DNA of 8,608 nucleotides from Chryseobacterium sp. GTDB lineage: Bacteria > Bacteroidota > Bacteroidia > Flavobacteriales > Weeksellaceae. Below, one piece after another: positions 1 through 5,736 of this stretch. Positions within the stretch are counted from its first letter, which is position 1. Each line of letters starts with the position of its first letter. The stretch is from contig RDDY01000341.1 in assembly GCA_003852805.1 (NCBI GenBank), positions 1 through 8,608 on the forward strand, written 5' to 3'. The notes beneath the pieces were generated by a model, which was given only the letters and a program-made list of their open reading frames with translations, was not told where the DNA came from and made no database searches. Both the position numbers and the translations under genes were made by a program.

Positions 1-50
1 AAAGCAAACGGCAATTAAAAATTAATCAGCAAGAATTTAATTTACTATAA
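1..50. other. AT-rich leader before yidC; end of upstream gene not resolvable
   Basis: These 50 bases precede the yidC ATG. They hold stops in all three forward frames (TAA in each), so any upstream forward gene ends here or before the window. In Flavobacteriia pyrG often precedes yidC, but the few codons available are too short to identify anything. No TAnnTTTG promoter element and no Shine-Dalgarno sequence are visible, so yidC is probably read from a promoter further upstream (inference). Confidence 0.4.
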
Positions 51-1835
51 ATGCAACAGAATAACGGACTGGATAAAAGACAGCTCATCGGCTTTGTGCT
101 TTTTTCAGTCATTTTAATGGGATTTTTATTCTACTTCCAGACCACGCAGTCTCCCAAGCCTGCGGAAGTGGAAAAGGAAAATGTGGTGCAAAACGCCGCT
201 TCTTCACAGACGGCTGCCGTCAACCTTAATGACAGTGTGAAAGCCGGCACCATTCAACAATACAAATTGCAGAATGACGAGTTGACGGTGGACTTTTCTA
301 CCCTCGGCGGGCAGATGACCACAGTCCGGTTGAACAACTACAACTCGTACGACAAAGACAACAAGAACAAACCGGTTCAACTGTTTTCGCGCAACAATTC
401 ACAATACGGATTCCGTTTTCGCGACCGCACCGGTAAGGTGTTCGACACGCGTGATTTGGTCTTTACAGGAAAAGCAGACGGCAATACAATTATAATGCAG
501 AGCCAAATAAACGGCGCTGTCATTCAGTTTATTTATACGCTGATGGACCAATACCGAGTTGATTTCAAGGTAAGAACTTCGGGGCTGGCTCGGTTGGTTA
601 CAGATGGCAAAGCAGATTTCCTGTGGAATTACAATGTCCGCGAGATGGAGAAAGGCCGCTCGCAGGAGCAAACGCATACCGAGTTTGTCTACGCTTTCAA
701 CAATTATAAAAGCTACGATTACGACGGCCGCGGCGAGATGTCTGAGCCCAAAGAAGTATTGAACTGGTTAGGCGTAAAACAGCAATTCTTCGGGGCGGTG
801 ATTGAAGCGCACAATGGTTTCCGTCAATCCAAAGGGGCGCAGGAGCCTTTGAACGAGGGCGAATTTCTGAAGAAGTTCAATTACGACGGGCAAGTTGCTT
901 TGAATGGCAATGAACTGAACCAGGATTTCACTTGGTACTTCATGCCGTTGGATCTGGACTTGCTGCGTTCTTACGGCAAAAACTTCGACGAGATTCTGCC
1001 GTTGGGCTGGTCGTTCATTGGTACCATGAACCGCTGGTTCTTTATCCCGGTGTATGAAATGCTTTCGGGTTGGGGCATCGCTGCGGGTTGGGTAATTTTC
1101 CTGATGACCATTGCGGTAAAAATTATCTTGTCGCCCGTAATGTACAAACAGCATAAACTGAGCGCGATGATGCGGGTAATTCGCCCCGAGATCGACGAGG
1201 TCAACGCCAAGTACAAAGATGCCGATCCGATGAAGAAACAGCAAGAAGTGATGGCGGTGTATAGAAAAGCAGGCGTCAACCAGTTGGCGGGCTGCTTGCC
1301 GGGACTGCTGCAGGTGCCTATCTTCTATGCATTGTTCCGCTTCTTCCCGAATATGTTGGATCTGCGCGGAAAAGGTTTCTGGTTTGCAAACGACCTCACG
1401 GCTTACGATGATTTGATTAAATTGCCGTTCAACATTCCGTTTTTGGGCGACCACCTGAGCGTTTTCGCGTTGGCGTGTACGGCAGTAATTCTGATTTATA
1501 CCATGATGACGGCCGGCAACATGCAGCAGCCTACCCAAGAAGGCATGCCGAATATGAAGCCGCTGATGTACATCTTCCCGATCATGTTCTTGTTCTTCTT
1601 GAATAATGCAGCATCGGGTCTGTCGTGGTATTATTTTGTATCGAATGCCATCAACATTGTCATCATTCTTGTCATCAAGACATTCATCTTGGATGAGAAG
1701 AAAATCCATGCGCAGATTCAGGCAAACAAGGCCAAGCCTAAGAAGGAAGGTCGCTTCCAAGCCAGAATGCGCCAGATGATGGAGCAAGCGCAAGAGCAAC
1801 AAAAATTGCAAGAGCAGCAGAGAAGGAGGAAGTAA
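51..1835 (+). CDS. yidC: Membrane protein insertase YidC
   Basis: YidC inserts and folds inner-membrane proteins, alone or with SecYEG. The 594-residue length fits the Gram-negative form. An N-terminal membrane anchor (about residues 12-30) is followed by a large periplasmic beta-sandwich domain (about 55-325). The conserved 60KD_IMP insertase core follows: TM2 about 342-364, a cytoplasmic helical hairpin about 366-410, TM3 about 412-432 (NQLAGCLPGLLQVPIFYALF), TM4 about 469-488, and TM5/TM6 about 505-543. The groove residue that is Arg in E. coli (R366) aligns by eye with Lys357, which keeps the positive charge. The tail (548-594) is rich in Lys, Arg and Gln, probably helical, and fits a ribosome-contacting C-terminus. 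The ATG at 51 gives a start typical of Bacteroidota YidC (MQQNNGLDKRQLIGF). The gene converges on rnhB and ends 31 nt before a shared terminator. Confidence 0.98.
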   Translation: MQQNNGLDKRQLIGFVLFSVILMGFLFYFQTTQSPKPAEVEKENVVQNAASSQTAAVNLNDSVKAGTIQQYKLQNDELTVDFSTLGGQMTTVRLNNYNSYDKDNKNKPVQLFSRNNSQYGFRFRDRTGKVFDTRDLVFTGKADGNTIIMQSQINGAVIQFIYTLMDQYRVDFKVRTSGLARLVTDGKADFLWNYNVREMEKGRSQEQTHTEFVYAFNNYKSYDYDGRGEMSEPKEVLNWLGVKQQFFGAVIEAHNGFRQSKGAQEPLNEGEFLKKFNYDGQVALNGNELNQDFTWYFMPLDLDLLRSYGKNFDEILPLGWSFIGTMNRWFFIPVYEMLSGWGIAAGWVIFLMTIAVKIILSPVMYKQHKLSAMMRVIRPEIDEVNAKYKDADPMKKQQEVMAVYRKAGVNQLAGCLPGLLQVPIFYALFRFFPNMLDLRGKGFWFANDLTAYDDLIKLPFNIPFLGDHLSVFALACTAVILIYTMMTAGNMQQPTQEGMPNMKPLMYIFPIMFLFFLNNAASGLSWYYFVSNAINIVIILVIKTFILDEKKIHAQIQANKAKPKKEGRFQARMRQMMEQAQEQQKLQEQQRRRK

Positions 1836-1866
1836 GAAGTATACACTTGTGTGTAATGCCAATTAT

Positions 1867-1900
1867 AAAAAAGAGATTGAACTAAGTTCAATCTCTTTTT
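1867..1900. terminator. Bidirectional intrinsic terminator between yidC and rnhB
   Basis: A near-perfect inverted repeat: A-tract plus GAGATTGAAC (1868-1882), a TAA loop (1883-1885), then GTTCAATCTC plus T-tract (1886-1900), about 15 bp of stem. On the plus strand the T-run at 1896-1900 follows the core stem. On the minus strand the complement of the A-run at 1867-1872 supplies the U-tract. It can therefore end yidC and rnhB transcripts from both sides. The rnhB stop codon (1888-1890) and its last three codons lie inside the stem. Confidence 0.92.
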
Positions 1901-2502
1901 GTTTCCTCTGACAGCAGGCTTTTTAAGGTAAAGCTTTTTCTGTGGTGAACGGTGTATCCGTGTTCGCGAATTGCATCGCGGTGTTTCTTGGTTGCGTAGC
2001 CTACGTTGGTATCCCAGCCGTATTGCGGAAACTCATTGTGTAGGCGCAGCATCAAGTCGTCACGGTATTTCTTTGCTAAGATAGAGGCGGCCGCAATGCT
2101 CAGGATTTTGCTGTCGCCTTTGATGATGCATTGGTGCGGTATGAAATTATAAGGCAGAAAATAATTGCCGTCTACCAGGATCAGTTCGGGTTGTTGATTT
2201 AACTGCTCCAAGGCTTTGTGCATCGCGCTGACGCTGGCTTTCAGAATGTTGTGTCGGTCGATGGTCTCTACACAAGCTTCCGCCACGGCAAAATCTATTG
2301 CTTTCTCGCGGATATACGAGTCCATCTCTGCAATCTGCTTCTTTGTCAGTAGTTTAGAGTCCTTGATCAGCTCATGCTTAAAACCTCTGCCTGTTATGAC
2401 GGCGGCTGCCACCACAGGTCCGGCCAAACAGCCTCGGCCCACTTCATCGCATCCGGCTTCGATATATTTATTCCCCGAACTAAACCTGTTTTTCAGCTTC
2501 AT
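1888..2502 (-). CDS. rnhB: Ribonuclease HII
   Basis: RNase HII nicks DNA 5' of embedded ribonucleotides and degrades RNA in RNA:DNA hybrids, using Mg or Mn in the cytoplasm. The 204-residue product carries the family signature GCDEVGRGCLAGP (17-29). The expected acidic tetrad is D19 and E20 in DEVGRG, D111 in LVDGN, and D130 in KGDSK, followed by AAASILAKKYRD (137-148). The GYATKKH block near the C-terminus is also typical. Length is normal. The ATG at 2502 is preferred because the conserved core starts about 13 residues in and no nearby alternative exists. The start is only four bases from a perfect TAnnTTTG element, so initiation is probably leaderless. The gene is monocistronic, divergent from susC and convergent with yidC. 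Its last codons form part of the shared terminator stem. Confidence 0.97.
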   Translation of the reverse strand: MKLKNRFSSGNKYIEAGCDEVGRGCLAGPVVAAAVITGRGFKHELIKDSKLLTKKQIAEMDSYIREKAIDFAVAEACVETIDRHNILKASVSAMHKALEQLNQQPELILVDGNYFLPYNFIPHQCIIKGDSKILSIAAASILAKKYRDDLMLRLHNEFPQYGWDTNVGYATKKHRDAIREHGYTVHHRKSFTLKSLLSEETKRD

Positions 2503-2506
2503 AGTG

Positions 2507-2539
2507 CAAATTTATACAATTGATTCCGCCCATGACAAA
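2507..2539 (-). promoter_or_regulatory. Bacteroidota-type promoter of rnhB
   Basis: Read on the minus strand, TTTG (2539-2536) is followed after 21 nt by TAAATTTG (2514-2507). This matches both halves of the Bacteroidota primary-sigma consensus TTTG-N(about 19-21)-TAnnTTTG. With transcription starting about four bases after the -7 element, +1 falls at about 2503, next to the A of the ATG at 2502. The mRNA would have essentially no 5' leader. Confidence 0.8.
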
Positions 2540-2663
2540 GCCCTTTAGAATAGATTTCCAATCTCTAAACACCGATAATGAGAACCTATCTGCATCTAAA
2601 AGCGCCACTAAACATCAAGTTTTACCACCAATCTAACTTAACTGCTTTTACGGTTTCGTCACG

Positions 2664-2684
2664 GCTTTAAACAATAGTTTAAGC
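2664..2684 (+). repeat. Imperfect inverted repeat upstream of susC
   Basis: GCTTTAAAC (2664-2672), loop AATA, then GTTTAAGC (2677-2684): eight pairs with one bulged T. It is followed by TTTTATT (2685-2691). If transcribed on the plus strand it would resemble a weak intrinsic terminator; as DNA it could be an operator. It starts within the last codons of the possible small ORF at 2578-2670. Confidence 0.5.
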
Positions 2685-2711
2685 TTTTATTAAGAATTTT
2701 TTAAGAAAATT
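2679..2711 (+). repeat. Three TTAAG-headed 11-bp units in helical phase
   Basis: TTAAG occurs at 2679, 2690 and 2701, exactly 11 bp apart, each followed by an A/T-rich six-mer (CTTTTA, AATTTT, AAAATT). A related TTAA lies 12 bp earlier at 2667. The spacing is close to one helical turn, so all copies face the same side of the DNA, immediately upstream of the susC promoter. This suits intrinsically curved DNA or binding of a protein multimer (inference). Confidence 0.5.
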
Positions 2712-2714
2712 CTT
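2692..2714 (+). repeat. Perfect 9-bp inverted repeat overlapping susC -33 region
   Basis: AAGAATTTT (2692-2700), loop TTAAG, then AAAATTCTT (2706-2714), a perfect palindrome. It is followed by G and six Ts (2716-2721). The right arm covers the first two bases of the proposed -33 TTG (2713-2715), so a protein bound here could block RNA polymerase. If transcribed from further upstream it would be a weak AU-rich terminator-like hairpin. Confidence 0.55.
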
Positions 2715-2743
2715 GTTTTTTGAACTGATGTTTATCATATTTG
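2713..2743 (+). promoter_or_regulatory. Probable promoter of the susC-susD operon
   Basis: TTG at 2713-2715 lies 20 nt before CATATTTG (2736-2743), a seven-of-eight match to TAnnTTTG. Transcription would start near 2747-2750, leaving a leader of about 18-21 nt. The leader has no purine-rich Shine-Dalgarno sequence. An out-of-frame ATG at 2763, five bases before the real start, would fall within the leader. No better match was found between 2580 and 2767. Confidence 0.55.
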
Positions 2744-2767
2744 TCGGTAGTAAAAATCTAATATGAT

Positions 2768-5731
2768 ATGAAGAAATTAACTAGTAGCGTTTTGGCGGTG
2801 GTTCTTTCATCTTCTTTTGCTGTGGTTTCTGCGCAGCAGCGAGGGTCGGATACTGTCAAAACGAGTAACATCCAAGAGGTTGTTATTACCGGAGCGCTTG
2901 GTATCAAGCGGACTGCCGATGCGGCTACATCTTCTCAGCAGGTTGTGGGAAGTGAGCAGTTGACCGCAGGTGCCAACCCTAATGCTGTTCAGGCGCTGGC
3001 CGGTAAGGTTGCGGGTCTGACCATCAACCAAACGAACAGCTCTGTAAACAGCTCTAACTCCATTCAACTGCGCGGTATTCGTTCCATGACGGGAGACAAC
3101 AGTGCATTGGTCGTTATCGACAATGTAATCTCCAGCAGTACTGTGTTGCAAACATTGCCGCCTGATGTTATTGAAAGCATCAACGTTATCAAAGGTGCCC
3201 AGGGAGCGGCGTTATACGGCTCGGCGGGGGTTAACGGTGCGATCATTGTGGTTACCAAGCAAGGAGCCAAGAGAGGAATCAGCGTGACCTATGACGGCAC
3301 CATAGATTTTGAAAGTGTGGCGTTTGTTCCCAAGCGTCAAACAAGATATGGCCAAGGTTGGTACAACGCACGCGATCAGTATGAGAACGGTGCATGGGGA
3401 CCCGCTTTTGACAACAAGATGACCATGTATGGTCTGCCAATGTATGATGTAAACGGCGACGGCGTAATAACACTTGACGGTTTAGGCTGGGGCAACGGAA
3501 CTTTGACATCAGGTGATAACCCTGCTGCCATCCACATGCCTTACTCCGCGCGCCCGAATGAGGTTAAAAATTTCTTCCGTACAGGGGCGCTGCGCAACAA
3601 CAGTTTGACAATCAACGTAGGGCAGGATAAGAAGTACGCGCTCCTCAACTTAACCAATACGGCGCGTGACTTCGTTATCGATGATGACAAATACACAAAG
3701 AACTCCGTGCTTTTCAAAGGAGGGGCGACAGTAGGCAAGTTGACACTCGAAGGTAGCGTTAACTACATTCGTACGGACACCAAGGAATCGCCGATTATGT
3801 TTGACGAAGGGCAAGATGATTCTATTTTTTGGAACCTTCTTCAGTCTGCGCCGGATATTCCGATTACGGCTTATAAGCCTTATGCCGATAATGCGTATGC
3901 TTGGAACATGTATTACCAAAACCCTTACTGGAGAATCAAGCACGTGCGCGAGAACCGAAAGAGTGACTATTACAGCGTAATTGGTAGTGCTACATATAAT
4001 ATAAATGACCATATCAATTTACGCTATACCGGCAACTTGCAGCAGAGATTCACTTCGGGCTTAAGCCACAGAGATGCATTCGACACTTCGCATTATACCG
4101 AGACGATCAGCTCTATTTCATCGGCTATTTTCATGAACAAAAGAGAATGGTTTGATTACTACGGTGATTTATTGGTAAACTTCGATTACAATCTAACCGA
4201 TGATTTGGGTCTCCGTGTGAATGTAGGGCACAACTACCAAGACCACCGTTACAGCATTATGGAGAACGGAGGTACCAACTTGGAGATCCCGGGCATCTAC
4301 AATATGGGGAATGTTACCCAGCCGTTGCCTGCCAGCAGCTTGGCTAACGGAGATTACCGCAGAAATTCTCACGCTCTTTTCGCCAACTTGGATCTGGCTT
4401 ACAGAAATTATCTTTTCTTGAATGCCACCGCACGTAACGAGTGGAGCTCTGTATTGCCGAAGGAAAACAATTCTTACTTCTATCCGTCAGTAGGTTTGTC
4501 GTTTGTTCCGACGAAAGCTTGGGATTTTGGTGGAGATGTCCTTACCAGAATGAAAATTTCAGGTAACTGGACCAAGGTGGGTAACAGTAGTAGAATCGAC
4601 TGGTACAGAATTAACAAGAAAGTTATATTGGTGCCGGGTTTCCCATTTGACGGCAACAACTCATATCGTAATGAGATGACTCAAACAGCTGATGACATCC
4701 GTCCTGAGTCCGTTACCACAAAGGAAATCAACTTGGATCTCGGTTTCTGGAGAGACAGAGTGGCTATCGAGGGATCTATTTATCAACAAGATACAGACGA
4801 TCTGATCACCAACCAGCGTGTGTCTCCCGCTTCGGGAATCAATCAGGTACTTATCAACGTAGGTAAAATGAGATCAAAAGGTGCAGAGGTCAACTTGAAC
4901 CTTACCCCTGTCAAAACATCGAATTTCCGTTGGGACCTCAGCGCAGGTTACTCCTATAACGAGTCCAGAGTTTTGAAAGTTACCGACGATACCGATGAGG
5001 TGCCGATCACTTCTTTCACCAACTTCGGCGTATATGCGCAGGCAGGTTCATTGTTCCCGCTTATCAAGACAAACATGATGCAGCGTGATCCGCAGGGGCG
5101 TATCATCATTGATGCTGCTACGGGCAACCCGCTAATCACTCCTGAACTGTTCAACGCAGGTGTTGCTGTGCCGAAGAGTATTTACACCTTCGGAACCAAC
5201 ATAAAACTGTGGGACTTCAGAATCTCTGCTACGGCTGATTACAGATACGGCAGCAAGTTTATCGCAAACGTTATCAACGGTATGGCCTTTAACGGTAGCT
5301 TGTACGAGTCGGGTCAGGTAGACCGTGCTCAAGGGGGGTTCATTATGCCTAACTCGGTAATCAAAGACGCGAACGGTAACTATATTCCGAACACAACCGT
5401 GAAAACAGGTGGTAACAACTACAATACTGTTAACGATTACTACAGCTCCATCTACGGTACTATCGGTGAGAATTACCTGATTGACGGTCAAGCATTCAAA
5501 CTCAGAGAGGTGGCGGTGAGCTATACGGTTCCACGCGCTGTGTTGAGCGGCTCCAATCTACAGGAGATCACGCTTGCGGTTCATGCAAGAAATCCGTTCC
5601 AGAAATTTGCGAAAAACAACCTGAACTACGCAGATCCTGAAACAAGTTATTACGCAACTCCGGGTATTGCGCAGATTGCTCAATATCCCAACACAAAAGT
5701 TTACGGTTTTTCACTGAACGTTAAATTTTAA
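2768..5731 (+). CDS. SusC/RagA-family TonB-dependent outer membrane transporter
   Basis: This is an outer-membrane barrel that imports a substrate captured by its SusD partner, powered by TonB-ExbBD. The 987-residue product has a Sec signal peptide (1-22, cut after VSA). A TonB-box-like QEVVITGA (36-43) follows directly, so the carboxypeptidase-regulatory-like domain common at SusC N-termini is absent. The plug is about 55-166, with LRGIRS (101-106) and the SusC signature GAQGAALYGSAGVNGAIIVVTKQG region (143-166). Next come barrel strands rich in alternating aromatics. The chain ends in Phe (YGFSLNVKF), as expected for BAM-dependent assembly. A DVNGDGVITLD segment (227-237) resembles an EF-hand calcium loop. 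The ATG at 2768 is fixed by the signal peptide. The gene lies 5 nt before the SusD gene and is clearly cotranscribed. The substrate is unknown, since no degradative enzymes are nearby. Confidence 0.95.
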   Translation: MKKLTSSVLAVVLSSSFAVVSAQQRGSDTVKTSNIQEVVITGALGIKRTADAATSSQQVVGSEQLTAGANPNAVQALAGKVAGLTINQTNSSVNSSNSIQLRGIRSMTGDNSALVVIDNVISSSTVLQTLPPDVIESINVIKGAQGAALYGSAGVNGAIIVVTKQGAKRGISVTYDGTIDFESVAFVPKRQTRYGQGWYNARDQYENGAWGPAFDNKMTMYGLPMYDVNGDGVITLDGLGWGNGTLTSGDNPAAIHMPYSARPNEVKNFFRTGALRNNSLTINVGQDKKYALLNLTNTARDFVIDDDKYTKNSVLFKGGATVGKLTLEGSVNYIRTDTKESPIMFDEGQDDSIFWNLLQSAPDIPITAYKPYADNAYAWNMYYQNPYWRIKHVRENRKSDYYSVIGSATYNINDHINLRYTGNLQQRFTSGLSHRDAFDTSHYTETISSISSAIFMNKREWFDYYGDLLVNFDYNLTDDLGLRVNVGHNYQDHRYSIMENGGTNLEIPGIYNMGNVTQPLPASSLANGDYRRNSHALFANLDLAYRNYLFLNATARNEWSSVLPKENNSYFYPSVGLSFVPTKAWDFGGDVLTRMKISGNWTKVGNSSRIDWYRINKKVILVPGFPFDGNNSYRNEMTQTADDIRPESVTTKEINLDLGFWRDRVAIEGSIYQQDTDDLITNQRVSPASGINQVLINVGKMRSKGAEVNLNLTPVKTSNFRWDLSAGYSYNESRVLKVTDDTDEVPITSFTNFGVYAQAGSLFPLIKTNMMQRDPQGRIIIDAATGNPLITPELFNAGVAVPKSIYTFGTNIKLWDFRISATADYRYGSKFIANVINGMAFNGSLYESGQVDRAQGGFIMPNSVIKDANGNYIPNTTVKTGGNNYNTVNDYYSSIYGTIGENYLIDGQAFKLREVAVSYTVPRAVLSGSNLQEITLAVHARNPFQKFAKNNLNYADPETSYYATPGIAQIAQYPNTKVYGFSLNVKF

Positions 5732-5736
5732 ATAAA

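Larger units (their letters stand above)
2503..2767. other. Divergent rnhB/susC intergenic region
   Basis: This 265-bp region separates two divergent genes. The rnhB promoter occupies 2507-2539 and the susC promoter 2713-2743. Between them are a possible 30-codon ORF (2578-2670), two inverted repeats (2664-2684 and 2692-2714) and phased TTAAG motifs (2679-2705). The stretch 2540-2577 shows only a one-mismatch -7-like TAGATTTC at 2551-2558 with no TTG at proper spacing. No tRNA, riboswitch or complete known cis-regulatory RNA is recognised. Confidence 0.7.

Noticed and set aside
1..20. Possible last codons of an upstream gene such as pyrG
   Set aside because: Each frame offers at most about 16 codons before a stop and none shows a recognisable C-terminus, so no partial gene is annotated.
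768..1862. Long antisense open frame (364 codons) opposite yidC
   Set aside because: It lies across a highly conserved yidC coding region. The predicted protein is Leu/Arg/His-rich with no recognisable domain, has no promoter of its own, and its start lies just before the shared terminator.
2216..2548. Forward open frame (110 codons) over the rnhB 5' half
   Set aside because: It is antisense to the catalytic DEVGRG region of RNase HII; the Ser-rich product is a translation artefact.
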